DNA of 64,000 nt from NCBI GenBank assembly GCA_017562135.1, contig QEYB01000646.1:232752-296751 (forward strand), in the 5' to 3' direction. The DNA is from Dipylidium caninum (Eukaryota > Platyhelminthes > Cestoda > Cyclophyllidea > Dipylidiidae). Positions 28,181-42,200 of this stretch are shown piece after piece (positions within the stretch are counted from its first letter, which is position 1; each line of letters starts with the position of its first letter). A model generated the notes under the pieces. That model was not told the DNA's origin. It saw only the letters and a program-made list of their open reading frames with translations, and did no database searches. The position numbers and the translations under genes are program-made.

Positions 28181-31100
28181 CAGGTCGCTATGGCATGCAT
28201 TAAAAGACAACAACTTTGTCAATGTTGCAAAAATTTTCCTTAGTAAAGGGTAACGGAAAAACTGCCTACTCGCAGGTAACAGTTATTAAAATGTTGTTAA
28301 AAATATTTTGTAGATTACAATGTAAGATTTCTATAACAAACAAGAGTTTTGCCCCAATAAACATTTTGTGCCACTTTTCGATTTTTCCAAATATAAGCAA
28401 ATATGCTTTTATCTACATATCCTTTCAAAACAGTACCTAAAGCTTAATCTCCGACTATCATACCTTGGCATCCATGCAGGAAATGAGTCCGCCCAAGCAA
28501 AATCCATCTCCTGATACGAGACTTAATAACAAAACATTGCTGTGCAGCCCCTGATACCTCCAATTTGCGCTTATCTTACCATCTTTTTAAAATTGCCAGC
28601 CAATACTTCTCTCAGCCTTATAATAATAGATGAATGGGCAGTATAAGGGGACTGCATGTAAAATGATCGCATAATTCTAAATGTGTCAGTCATGAACTAC
28701 CAGGGCATTATGAATGCCTCTGGATGCAGTTTTCATTTGTTTGGTCAGATGTTTACGGAGACATTGAAGACAGAAGTCCTTTGCTTGAACCTGTCACTCT
28801 GTCCCGTTACGTGTCCATAGGTAGGCGGGACGTCAAAGCCCGAAGAAAGGTTTGCTGCGAAAAAACTTCTTGAAAGATTAGTACCAAAGTGAATTTCACT
28901 GATAGTTAAACAATGCAAGAAAGATGAAGTGCTTAAATGTGTCCGGATATTAGTTGGATATAAACCAAAGTATACAAAATCGAGCTCTTTTGTTAGGCAC
29001 GTCCCGTGATTGGCGAAATGATTCGGTCCTGTTATCGATGCATTTCTATGGATGTTCCAAAGTTGAGCCAGATTTGTTAAGCGTCCATCTACACCATTGC
29101 GAGATGGGGAAAAGTAAACCAATTCCTATAGTAATGTTTGACCTCCCAATGAATCCACTTTCCTTTACATAAATTAACTTCTTGTCAATTAGGTCTTTCT
29201 AAGAACCAAATAATATGCTCTCCAACTATGGGCATTTATTGCCCGAATTGACTTTTGAAACGTTGTTATGATGCGTGGAAAACGCTTTGGGGACATCTGA
29301 AGACAGAGTACCCGATAACCTACTTCACGTAGTGAAGTTTGGGCGAGGGATTTGAGTTATTTCCCAGGTTCATTCCCGAGGCACTGTCACTATTCTATGC
29401 GATGTGCGAATTAGTGCAAAACAGAATTCGAAAAACACTGACCTCGTCTCCTATTCTGACATCATTTTTATACTGTTCCTATGGCCAGGGACGCTCTTTA
29501 GGCAACTGATGAGTAATTCTGGTGAAGATGCCTGTTCCTTCACTGTCATTCGATTACCTGAACAGCCTTATTCTGGAAAGAATGATCACTGAAACGGAAT
29601 AGAAACAAAAGCAGGATAGATAACATAACTTTGGTGAATTGTACGCGCTAAAGAAGTCAGCAATTGCCAACTCACATGCAATCCACTAGAAAGTGAGAGC
29701 GGAAGTGAAAAAGAGTTTGCTCGAGAACTTTTTGTTTTCACTGTTGTACAGGCTCATGAAAATTCATGAGCCGAAGTCAAATAGCACGTGGAATAACATT
29801 ATGCCATATCTCTCGAGTGATTTCGCCAGTGTCGTGTCACTTTATCCTTATTTTCGGGAAAAGAATTGTGAAGGATAGTAACTGTAAATTCCTACACATC
29901 TGTAGGTGGCATCGCAAATTTTCCGAGGAGATAGATAGAGATGTGTAGGTGGTACAGTATAAGTAGTGGTGGAATAGATCCTCAGTCGAGAACATACCAT
30001 CGTTGCGCACATAAAGGAGGTCAACTCCTCGACTCCCCTATGCACGGATATTCTCTTGTTAACTATTCCATCATGCAAGAAGTATGTGTCATGAAAAGAA
30101 ATATTTCACCCACTTACTTATAGTAGTAGTGTTTTTACCACCTCACAACATACAAAGCGCGTTAATCTTTGTTAACGAGAAAACACTGTGGTTGGAATGC
30201 ACACGCCATGATTGCTGCCATAAAGACATACAATGATCTGTTATTTTTGAGGACCCTTCGTGATACTTTTATGGTGTTACATGAAGACTGGAATTCGTCC
30301 GGATTTGTGATTTTAATTGGTGGCCTCTTCACAATAAGCTGGGTCTGAGGTCGACTTTTCGAGATCGCACTAATGGAGCATCCACCTCCATGGTGTTGGC
30401 TATGTCGAAGAAAGTTTTCTCTCATAATGGACATTCGTTCTACGATATGCGATGTACTTTTCTACCTCCCAGACTCGCTACCCATTCATACCGTATAACG
30501 AAAAGGTAGCTTTGAGAATCTTCCCCTATTAACTAGCTTAAGTAAAAGGCGAATAAATCTCGAAGCACCGAGGCGACTATGAGGAGAGTTCCACTGACAA
30601 GCATTTACGAGTGTTGCAGTCGATAATGTAACCTCATTTCGTCAAATTTCAGTATATAGTTCGAGGAGACATATCGCAACTCTCAAGAGTGATGTGTTTT
30701 TATCATGCCTTCTTTTCCGAGTCCTACCTACTTGGTCTACATTGGCAGATAAACATGTAAGTGGTTGTCACCAGCGTGGAGGATATGAAGGTCCTTACAT
30801 TGATCGTATAACTTGGTAGGTGAAGACTTACAATGTGGATGTCGGACAACTTTTGTCTACAACTGCGGATCATCTACGTCGAGGAGCAGAACAGTAGCTC
30901 TTCCACAATTTTTCCTTTGGGCCTCTGAAGAACGATGTTGCATTAAAACAATCTTCTGGGACGAGGTAGAAAACAAGACGTTTACTTTAGGGAATTCGCG
31001 TCAAGAACAAATACTCACAATCTATAAACTAGAATCATGTAACAACATAGTACGGTTTTGGGTTCCTCGTAGGAAGGGTTGCGAAAACGCCAAGGACGTA

Positions 31101-34100
31101 GTTGTAGTCCCACCCTGACTTAAGATCCCCTTCTTCGCAAGTATGCATTCAATCTGCTACATTTAAAAACGCATTAAGAGCGACTCATTTTGCCCTTCCC
31201 CTCCTCTGTGCACGGTACATCGAGTAAATCATGTCAGTTTAACATCTTTCTTTTGACAGAAGGTTCAATGCGGTGAGAGACGGAAGAAAATGTTATCACT
31301 TGCGGTCAAATGGGCTACGATGATGCTTCTCAGCGGTGCAGCATCACCTAACAAATAATTCTCATCGTTTGAATTTGTGCAACCATACTCATCAATAGCG
31401 GAGCTTTAGCAATCACTCATCGCGGTGAATTAATCCCTCTAACAACATGTCATGAGTGAGAGGAATGCCATTACCTTTCCCCTCGAGGCGCACATCTTCA
31501 ACCCGGACAAAAAATGATGAAAGAGGCCGTTATCCTCAAATCCAAAAGGATGCGGTTAGTGCATATGCATTAGCTTGAACTATGTGGAGTCGGCTGTTTC
31601 GAACTGTGGTCGAGTGTCACTTTCCGTTTGTTTAGTCGCAAACAGCCACGATTCCCAACTGTTCGCGTATCAGGCCGACTTCTTCAATATTGACGGCTAG
31701 TGAAACAGTTATCCCCCAGAATTTCAATCTGCGCTCACCAAGCTCGCAGTAATTCAATCATTTCCATATTCATTATTGACATTGAGCATTGCCGCAGGAC
31801 TGGTATTCCTCCGAAAGTAGATTTGCCAGTCATCCTTTCCCGTATTTGATGAGTGGGATCTGCTCTATGATGTTTCATTGCTCCCCATGTTTCAGGTGAA
31901 GGAAATCGCGAGGCTTTGTACCCCGTGCGAAGAGCTCGCCAGATCTCAGCAAATGAGACTACTATTGAATGTTGCGAACATATTCATTACTATTTTCTCT
32001 CCTTCGGAGTAAATAAGAGGGACACCGACTCTCAAAGGAGGAGTCAAAATAGCATCAATGCAAAAAAGGGTTCTTAGAAGGTGGGAGGAAACATAGGAAT
32101 ACATAAGTCCCACTAATTTGTCTCGTTAAAATTATCACTACCAACGTGAGCCCACTTTATCTGTGATCGCATGAAAAACATCGCCCTGCGTTTCCGACGC
32201 AAAAGGACTTTTTAAACGTGTAAGTCAAGTGAGACCAATCGCAAGTACCTTGCCGTTCTACTTGTCCAACTTCCCACTTAAAAGTAAAAGACCTCTGTGT
32301 CCAAACTCATGCATCAGTGAACACGTTCCAGTGCCATCCGAATGACTGTTCAGCAGCAATTTCATGACCTTTTCGTAGAAATAGAGTTTATAATAGTGGA
32401 TATAGTGGAGAGAACTCCCATTGGCGATGAACACACCACCGGATGCAATTGCTTACTAGCTCTGATTCTAAGTGTCCCCTCTTTTTATCTGTTCCAATGA
32501 ACTTCATGTTGTGTGCTTTTGTAAAGGATCAAATAGATGTGCGGGTGTTGCTGGGTCCGCAATAAAAAAGTGCACAAATCGTGTGTACTTGAAGATAACT
32601 TAGACTTGGTTTGGGGACCTTTGTCAATTCGCATGAATGAGATGGCCAGTCTATACACGTTAATCGGGGAGTTTTCGCTGTCTTTTTACCGGATGCTGAG
32701 TTCCTACGTGGTGGAAATCCACTCCATTTACCGACTACTTCCTTCTTCCCACTATTTTCGATGGCAAAATAAACATTGGTAGAGAGATAATTTGCTGGGG
32801 ACCTGATCCTAATCCACATTTAATGAAAATAAAAACACGTAGGTGTGTAGAGGGAAATTTGTCCGGGAAATTGCCATTTACAAGGTTGAGACAAATTAAA
32901 CCCACTGCAGCGGAAAATGTGGACACTTACGTTTGCTTATTGATAGAGATGGAATGAGGGTCAGAAGTGAAAGGACAAACACAAAAATTGAAGTCAAATT
33001 ATACAAATACACACAGAATGATTTAGAGGTAAGATGGGAAAATTCGAGCGTAAGGTCGGTAAACGTTCTCCCTTCTTATTCCCAAATCACTTCCTCTGGG
33101 CTGCCTTTCAGGTGGTCCAGGAGTGGCGGAGGTAGGAGACGAAACATGTACATTTTGGTCTAGTTAGCATTTTCTACTGCGGCTCACAATTTACTTGATA
33201 TCGAAATAAATGGAGGCGATATCAAGCTTATCCTGTTGGACCTGTTTGTTATCCATTCTAGCCTATCTGCGACTAACTGTGTCTCCATTACCTGAAAGTT
33301 GATTTGTCCATCTAGTCGATATTACCGGCGCACGGTACATTCACTCCGTGTGACTTAAAAAACGATGCTTCTCGAGAGCACACTGAAATACGTCCCCTGT
33401 TCCTGTACACTGGTACTGAGACTCGATTACACTTGAAGCATGTGACAACAGGGAAAAGAAGATTGTACGTCTTCTCTTCGCCAGTTTATATTTAGGTGAG
33501 GGCAGGGGTCACATATACAGACTTTAGGCAAAGAATATGACAGACTGAAGTATTTTGATGAAAATTAAATTAGCTATTGTTTAATCATGTTGTACTTGAT
33601 CGTGGAAGAAAGATAAAAGGGTTAAGAGATGTGCAACCTTGTAGCATAGTTTTGTATTCCGGGAGGAGAACAAGGAATCAAGCTAGCAGGAAGTTCAACA
33701 AATCTGGCACTGTCGAACCAAATCCATTTGATGAAGTGTGGGTGTCAGCATGCGTGTCAACCGGAAGGTGAAAGCGGACGAATACCCCAGTTTATGTAAG
33801 TCAACGGAAGAACCAATGGCCAAATAAGTAAGGTTTGAGGGAAAATTATGTACGTCTACATGGCAAAAATTAAAAAAAATTAAGGGAAGCAGGGTTGAAA
33901 TAGATTGTGGAAGGTTGAAGTGAATAGTTGAGAGACGGCTTGCAGCTCGGGGGTGCACCATTGTCATCAAGCGGCTTCGAAAAGCATGAGATAGTGACAC
34001 AATTGTACCTGTCTGGAGAAAGGACATGGTGTGTTGAAGGAATGTGTAGTGAGGGAGTTAGCGTTGATATGCTGTGCAACATGGAAGTGTTCTTAGATTT

Positions 34101-36900
34101 TACATATTCGTGATGAAACCATTTTCAGTAAATAATGCCTTGTTTTGGAGAAGGTTCGAGTGAGGTATTGCCACCTAAAATAATACGTATGACAAAGTGA
34201 CTCCACTTTGAAAGGAACCAACTCCCTTAAAAATCCTGAACTTTTTTTATAGCGCATATCTTAGGGATTTAATTTTTAATTCTAACCACTAATAACTAGA
34301 CGCCTGAATTCCATAGAGTCGTGACCAGAGCTCAGACTTTTGCCCTCATAATGCTATCAGTTCGAAGGGTGTCTGACCATGAAAGTGTTTAGTATAGTGT
34401 CTGTTAAATTTTTTTTAATTTGCGTTCACGGGCACGGACGACAAGCGATCTCCTGAGTATTTAGGTAGTTGCAAAATACCGGTCCCCATTTTGAAGCAGT
34501 CAGATTCGTGTCCGTGTAGCGGCGTCACAGGTGCGAAAAAGAGTGAGGAAAAGCGGAAGTCAGTGGTTAGGGTAACGCGGCCTGGCTTTAGTCGCATGTG
34601 GGAGGGAAGTGCTCGCAATGTGAAGGAGTAATGCCGCTCTCGACTTGACCACATGAAATTTCAGTGGGCGAGAGAGGAGAGACGGGAGACTAGGCGATAA
34701 GTCTTGGCATTGAATAAGTTGTCTGTTTGAGGTATGTGAAAACAATCTTCAGCTGCCAGCGATTGGCCGAAATCGAGAATGGCGTAGGTGGGCAGAGAAT
34801 GAAGAGAGAATTATTAGCAAAGGTGAAGAGTGGAGGACAAACCTGTTCCGAGATGATGAGAGAAGAGCAGGAGACAAGACTGGAGCCAACAGAAGCGGAG
34901 CATGTCTCAGTAGACACACCGGAAGCAGAGAAGACCCAAATGGATGAGACCAGGTGAAACAATGCGGTTCATCGGTGAGGATTATTTACAAAATGGGGGC
35001 AGTGGACGCGGGTAAATGGTAAAGGAAGAGGGATTGAGGTTGGTGGTTGGAGAAAGGTGAGTGGCGCAGTTGTTGGTGTCGACTTCGAACGAATGTTTAA
35101 TAGCCTATTCTTGTTACTCAAAATACGTTAATGATGCTTTTCTGATGATCAACCTCCCCAAGCATTACCTCGCAATGCTTGGAGCTGTAGAGTTAAGTTG
35201 AGTAAAAGTGAAGAACGAGTAGATGAGCCGAGTAGACTTGTACCTACTTGTGCTCAGTATTTGGGACTGTACTCGTCTAGTTAACACTGATGCTATATTA
35301 TTAGACTGAAAAAGTTACAGCAATTTCTCATCATGCCGCATTTAGCTCTGGAGGCGGTGCCTCAGACGAAGCCGCACCAGCACTGTGGAACGGTAGCCAA
35401 TGCCTATGTTTGGATAGCTTATGCTTTTTGTGAGTACATAGTTAGGAAAATGCGTGAAAAACCGACGTAAGTGTCTATACTTCAGGGATAGTTTTCATTT
35501 AAAGTAATACTTCTTTGTCCAGCGTTGCCGCGCACAATTTTCGCTTGTTTTGGCTTTCATCATACAACTGTTCAGTTTGTGATAAAATCCCGAGTTATAA
35601 CGCTCAAAGGATTGTCTACTTATATCTCGCCAGTATTTTCACAGAAATGTGGACTGATTTGTATTGTTGCATCGCCATTGACTTTTAGTTGCCTTCATCC
35701 AACCTTCATGTTACTTATTGAGGTTGGAAAAAAGCGAACGTTTCCTCGGTTGGTGTCCAATTCGATCAACATGGAGTAATTTAACAACTCATTCGGCTGT
35801 TATGTCTTTCAAAGCTTGAATCTATCCTTGTGGTTCCTGTCAGTTGTCTTATAGCAAATGTCTGATGTCACTCCTTACATAAATTGCCTCTATTCCTAAG
35901 ATGCACAACTCTATTGCTATTATCATGCACGCACGCATCCCCTAAATTCAACATCGGCTCGTTGACTACGGCAATTTCTTCAATAAACCGAGTACTTTCC
36001 CTATCTGCACTGGCATTTTGGTAATCCATCATGACAAGGGCAATTTTTCAATATGTAGAGTTTTATTCACTGGGTTTACTAAAGTACAGAGGTTGGAAAT
36101 CAAACGAACGAATATCCTCCTGTCAGATTAACATCTTATCTCCCGTGGGAGAATTATGTGGACGCACCAAACAGTTTGACGACAGCAGCTACCTGTATGG
36201 GGAAGGACATGATTTTCAACTGACATTCTGGGTCGTGACTACGGAGATGTGACCACCGTAGCTGTAGTTCCGATTCCCATGTGAGCTGCATAAGCCATTA
36301 ACAGTTATTTTCTCCTTTTACTAAGATTTTTCTCAGTACTCAGTATGTGTCTGCCAAAAAATTCAAATGTTTTCCTCTCAACTTCAGTATCTTCACTTTC
36401 ACGAGTTGGCACTGTTTCGTCATGCAATCGCTGTTCAACGGATGAGATTTGGAATTATGTAGACTCGCATCCTATGTCTGCGTTTTGTACTCCCACCGTG
36501 TTTCACGGGACAGCGGGCTCTCATACGTGATCGTTCTGTTGGTATGCCAATACCTTCCCGGTAAATATCTAATTATGCGTTTGCAGCATTTTTCACAGCT
36601 GATTTAAATCGTTTACGTTTCTTGGGAAAGCACGAATTGAGAAATTTTTCCTTTCATTTGTCTTAAAAGCCCAACTTTTGTTATGCGCAAAGTCGGTTAA
36701 CTTGAAGAGCGGTTGCCGGTCTCCAACAATGCGGTGGCACTAAGCCACAATGCGTGATTGGAATTCCCCTTTTGTTCACTCTTATTGTTCATCGACATAA
36801 CGTGGTCCGCCTCGATATTCAAGCGTTCGGTTAGGCTTTTAAAAGCATCCACTGGTATTCTCCATGTGGCAAAGAGTGAGCCCTCAGCAGGCATAAGGTC
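28181..36900. other. Gene-poor region, nothing recognised
   Basis: Read on both strands without finding a gene. Open frames up to about 125 residues (28745-29122 minus; 30813-31118 plus; 34727-34957 plus, purine-rich) lack domains and splice support. The right end of the mariner remnant is not sharply defined. A short hairpin lies at 35158-35182. Confidence 0.5.
35158..35182. repeat. Perfect 9-bp inverted repeat with 7-nt loop
   Basis: CCAAGCATT, 7 nt, AATGCTTGG. Could be chance in 64 kb. Confidence 0.6.
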
Positions 36901-36914
36901 TTCTTTAAATTAGG

Positions 36915-37540
36915 TTACCCATGATTTATATCTTGGCAGCCACAAAAGGGAATAGAGCCGTCTCTACAAAGGCGTGACAGATAACTTTCACTGGTGATAC
37001 TGTATGCCAAACTGCGGAAATCGTCAAACGGGAGCGTATGCAAGACGCTGGAGAGCCTATGGGCGGTGCAGCCGCGTGTGAGCACACGGGCTCCTCCGCC
37101 TCTCCATCGTCCTTGATGATCAGGGCGAGCGGTTTTTCTACCGATGACAGTGGCAGTCACTTTCGTTTGAAGCACACATTAGCATGCTTCTCCAAAGTCT
37201 CGCGCGCGCCGTCACGTTCGAAGAAGAAAGACTGTCCAGCCTGGCTAGGAGATCGAGTACACCAAGAAAGTCGGTACCCCGAACAGTTTGACAGCAAGAG
37301 GCAAACCTGATGAACGCCTCATCAGGCAGAGAGGGTCTACAGAGAAATTCCGAGTGAGGCAGAGCCCATCTCAACCCCCGTGGCTGGCTCTGAGTGGTGC
37401 TCAAGATAGGCTCTCACCCTCGACAGCAGCTGGTACGTAGTTTTGTCTGACGCTCTCCACAAAAGACGTAAATAACAAATCACAAGGTAATCTCTAGAGA
37501 TGCCCGAGGTGCTCACGATCCGACTTTTTTCCAACACGAA
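36915..37540 (-). other. GC-rich block with overlapping open frames, possible retroelement relic
   Basis: This block is visibly richer in GC than its surroundings and carries several minus-strand frames of 66-88 residues in succession (37537-37337, 37404-37138, 37175-36915), interrupted by stops and frame changes. It lies directly downstream, on the same strand, of the zinc-finger remnant. Translations include LLARLDSLSSSNVTARARLW and LCRDGSIPFCGC but match no family I can name. A decayed element is the simplest guess. Confidence 0.3.
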
Positions 37541-37590
37541 AGCTTAGCAGCGATGCGCTCGAGCTTCTGATTATTATTGGAAGCGATCCG

Positions 37591-37805
37591 GTGACGATGT
37601 CCAATATGCTGGCTAAGATCTCTTACGCTGCGGAACTTGACAGGACATCATCTACAAGAGTGGCGTCACCATCCACCCCATGCGTGCGAAGATGAGTTAA
37701 AAAGTTAGATCGATTATTACAAGGTAGGGGGCAGATCGAACAAAGAAGACCCGACATTTGGAAGGTACCAACAAAAAATGCACATGGAGCTGGACAGAAG
37801 GGCAC
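37591..37805 (-). pseudogene. Decayed coding remnant with two C2H2 zinc-finger motifs
   Basis: A minus-strand frame from 37805 contains a full C-x2-C-x12-H-x3-H finger (37742-37680) ending FLTHLRTH. About 23 nt later, in another frame, CPVKFRSVRDLSQHIGHRH completes a second C-x2-C-x12-H-x4-H finger (37656-37591), but a TGA falls between its two cysteines. Two adjacent fingers in different frames, one with a stop, indicate a broken gene. HLRTH-type fingers occur in some LINE-encoded proteins as well as in transcription factors, so a retroelement origin is a guess. Confidence 0.4.
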
Positions 37806-39292
37806 GTTTAGCCTTGTGCAAGTAACGCAGACTTTGAGCTCACAATTAAGTTAACGGACAATCTAAATCAGAAGCGATGGTAAATGACTTGAAAAGACCT
37901 AAAATTGATAAGATCATTTTAATGGGTAAGGCAAAAGCAGCTATCAAAACAGGAGGCCCAGAACACTACCATTACTCTCGAACTCCAGTCGAAACTTTGT
38001 GACACACAGGAGCACAAACTTAGGGAGCAATGTCCACACGCATGTGCGATCCACCCCAGGTGTAAGACCATAATCTTAATTAACTTAGCAGAACGATCTG
38101 CTGATTCAAGTTAACGGGATAGTGCAGTTACGCTTAAAATAGCATGACCATATGGGTTTACAACGTGTTCCTCGTCTACGTCGAAGCCCGACGCTTCTCA
38201 TATTTATGACTTTGGCCAGCTCAACGGGCGGCAAATGTGAGATAATACACATGCAAAAACTTCGGTTAGTGGCGGCACGAGCGAACTTCGAAATGACACA
38301 TTACCCATCGCCTAAACCTGCCATCCAAGTCGAACTTCAACATCTTGTATCCTCATTCATTCTTTCGCCTCAGCCACGAAACTTACGAATTGGGTATGGA
38401 AGAATTAGAGCTTCAGGCTCTGTAGGGCATTATTTTACCGCTCAGTTCCTGTACCGATTAAATGGTCCTCCAAAGTGCACCTCCGTTCAAGGAATGTTGT
38501 ACGTTTGTTTCCAGCTCCTCCATAAAAAGCACGTTTCTGACGCGAACTTTCGTGAGTCGTTATGGTGGTCATCTTCACGACTGCGCCGATAATGCCATCG
38601 CTTTAAGAAAACGCAGCGCCAGAAACATCTAAGTGCTCCCTCACCTCATCCATTACACTCTTATTGATGTATCCTTCAACACCGTGTTAACCGCGAGAAG
38701 GTTCCGATCAGAGCATAAGCCATAGCATAACTTGCTTCTTAATCAGAATTCTGCCTCTTCTAAACTATAGAGTCAATACTCGCACCTTCTCGGTGTGCAG
38801 CAAATCGCAAAAGATCACTGCAGCGGAGGTCATTATCTCATATCAAACAAGGCGGTGGTCGCGGAATCTAGGCGGTAAAAATGGCGATTAGATAAACAAT
38901 CCGTACTTGCTAATCCTCATAAACAACACAGGGCATTCTCCGATATAGGAACAATGAATGCGTCCATCAAATCAATGATACTCATAAAGTTTGTTATTCC
39001 AAAAAAGCGCGGCGTGACAAGGGGAGTTTGAGAGGACAAAAAGACACCACGCATACTAAGCGTTTCTTCGCGAATGAGCAAGTAATTGTAAGAATGAGGG
39101 AGAAGGCGCTCCAACTTGCGATATTGGATGAACATATGCTCCTCTGATTCCCTAATAGACAGCGGTGACAAGCTCCCTAACCCCCCTCTTCCGCAGTGTG
39201 CCAAAAAGAGCATGTGGGTGCGTGGAAACTCCAGGTGATCATACCAGTAGCGTGCTGCTCCTACTACCTTACCGAAGGAGGAAATAAAGACG
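37806..39292. other. Flank left of the satellite array
   Basis: An open frame at 38152-38592 (plus, 146 residues) has no domain, splice or composition support. A minus-strand frame near 39366-38917 runs out of the array into this flank and is not a gene. Nothing else seen. Confidence 0.45.
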
Positions 39293-42200
39293 AAACATTG
39301 CACATCTGCTCGCGCATGCAAGCCTCCCGACAGAGATACGCAGAATGTGCGACAAATGCGCAACATTAGACACGTTAGCGAGGCCTTCTAGTCCCACTCG
39401 CGCGAGTGTGTGAAGTTCCGCATAACCCGGAGCCCTGAGAAGATCCTGGGCATGGAACCAGATCAATGCAACTGTGAGGCCACATGGACCAATCTGACAC
39501 CTCTTGCTCGCCTCATGCAAGCCTCCTTGGACAGAGATGAATGCCGCCATGCCGTGGCTGACAAAGGCACACATGTGATTTGGCCTCGAGTGCGATAGCT
39601 GCAAAACTTGTAGCTCTGAGAAGATGGCATGAGACCAGACAATGCGACTTGTGAGGCCACATGCACAATCACCTTCTTGCTCGCTCATTACCAAAGCCGT
39701 CCTCGACAGAGATGACGCAGAACAGGTTGATCAAATGCGCACACATGTGATTGTGCCTCTGTGAGGTAGCGAGAGTGCAAGACTTGAGCTGAGGAAGAGG
39801 CTATAGACCAACAGCACTATACGACTTGTAACGTTCAACTACAGATTTCTAACACATTGCAACCCCTCTTGCTCGACTCATGTCTCAAGCCTCCCTTCGA
39901 CAAGATGACGCCAAATAGTGCGCTCAGTTCCAATATGCGCCAACATGCTGGATTTTGTGTCCTCTGACGGCGAATGCAAGACGTGAGCGCTGAGAAGAGT
40001 GGGCATGAGAGCAGACAATCGTACTTTGTGAGCACATGCACAATTGCCACCTCTTCTCGCTCTCAGAAGCCTCAACTTCTCCGGACAGAGTGACGTGCAG
40101 AATGGCCTGCCCAAATGCCGCGTCACACATGTGGCATTGTGCCTCTGAGTTGGATGTGCAAGACGTAGCCTGAGGCAAGAGTGGCAGGGGACCAGACAAT
40201 GCGACTTGTGACGGGCACAGGCACAATGCACCACTTGCTCGCTTCAGGCAAGCCTCCTTCGATAAATGACGCAATGGCTCCAAAATGCGCACACATGTGC
40301 GGATTCTAGTCCTCTGAGTTGCCGAGGGCAAGACGTTGAGCTGAGGAAGATGGGCATGGAGGACCAGACAATGCACTTGCTGATGCCAAATGCACCAATG
40401 CACCTCTTGCTCGCCTCATGCAAGCCTCCTTCGACAAGAGATGACGCAGAATGGCTGGAACAAATGCGCACAACATTGTGATTGTGCCTCTGAGGTGAGA
40501 TGCCAAGACTTGAGCCTGAGAAGGTGGGGCCCATATGACGGAACCAGACAATGCCACTTTGAGGACCCAATGGCACCAATTCTCACCTCCTTGCTCGCCT
40601 CATGCAGCTCCTTCACCAGAGATGACGCAAGAATGGTGACAAATGCGCACACATGTGGATTTGTGCCTCTGATTGCTAGAGTGCAAACGTGAGTCTGAGG
40701 AAGACTGGCATGAGACCAGGACTAATGGCACTTGAGGCCAATGCACAATTCACCTCTTGCTCCCTCATGCAAGATCTCCTTCGACAGAGATACGCAGAAT
40801 GGTGCTGCCAAATGCGCACACAGGCGATTGTGCCTCTGAGGTGCGAGAGTGCAAGACGTGAGTCTGAGGAAGAGTGGGGCACTGGAGGAGCCAGACATTA
40901 TGCGACTATGTGAGGCCACATGGCACAGTCATGACACTTGCTGCTGATCGCCTTTCGCAAGCCTCCTTCGACTGAGATGACGCAGAATGGGCTCCCAAAT
41001 GCGCCACACAGATGTGGGATTTGTGCCTCTGAGGTGCGAGAGTGCAAGACGTGAGCCTGAGGAAAGAGTGGGGCATGGAGGACAGACAACTGCGACTTGT
41101 GATGCCAGGCACAATGCACCTCATTGCTCGCCTCATGCAGCCTCCTTCGACAGAATGACCGCAGAATTGCGGCTGACAAATGCGCAACATGTGGGATGTC
41201 TCTGAGGTGTAGAGAGTTGTCAAACAGCGTGACGCTGATCGAAGCAGTGGGGCATTGGAGGACCAAGACAATGCGCACACTGGAAAGCATTGTGAGGCCC
41301 ACATGGCACAATTGCACCTCTTGCTCGCCTCATGCAAGCCTCCTTCGACAGAGATGACGGCAGAAATGGCTGCCAAATGCGCACACATGTGGGATTTGTG
41401 CCTCTGAGATGTGAGAGCTGCAAGACGTGAGTCTTGAGGAAGAGTGGTTTGTACGGCATGGAGGACCAGACAATGCGACTTGTGAGGCCACAATGGCACA
41501 ATTGCACACTGCTCGCCTCATGCAGAGACGTCCTTCTGACAGAAGAGATGACGCAGAATGAGCTGACAAAAGATGCCACTGACACTGTGGATTTGTGCCT
41601 CCTCAGCGCTGTGAGAGTGCAAGACGTGAGTATCTGAGGAAGAGTGGGGCATGGAGGACCAGACAAGCGACTTGTGAGGCCAACATGGCACAACGATGCA
41701 CCTCTTGCTCGCCTCATGCAAGCCTCCTTCACAGAGATGACGCAGAATGGGCTGCCAAATGCGGCACACATGTGGCCTGAGGTCGACCAAAGACGGACCT
41801 GTGCGCACACATCTGTGAGGCACATGTCACAATTGCACCACGGCTGCTCATGGCAAGCTCCTTCGACAGAGATGCGAGGCTGCAGCCACACATGTGGGAT
41901 GCAAGTGTGATGAGTGAGAAGTGGGCATGGAGGACCAACATGCGACTTGTAGGCCACATGGCACAATTCACCTCTTGTCGCCTCATGCAAGCCTCCTTCG
42001 ATAGAGATGAAGCAAATGGCTGCCAAATGCGCACACATTGGATTTGGCTGAGGTTAGTATGCCAGACGTGTAGCTGAGGAAGAGTGGGCATGGAGGACCA
42101 GACAATGCGACTTGTGAGGCCACATGGCACAATTGCACCTCTTGCTCGCCTCATGCAAGCCTCCTTCGACAGAGATGACGCAGAATGGGCTGCCAAATGC

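Noticed and set aside
28745..29122. Minus-strand 125-residue open frame
   Set aside because: No family resemblance, no splice sites, and the opposite strand is also partly open. Probably chance.
35309..35391. Short exon-like stretch reading HAAFSSGGGASDEAAPALWN
   Set aside because: Weak acceptor and donor and no partner exon. Two frames look equally coding-like.
38152..38592. Plus-strand 146-residue open frame
   Set aside because: No domain, no donor or acceptor at sensible places, unremarkable composition.
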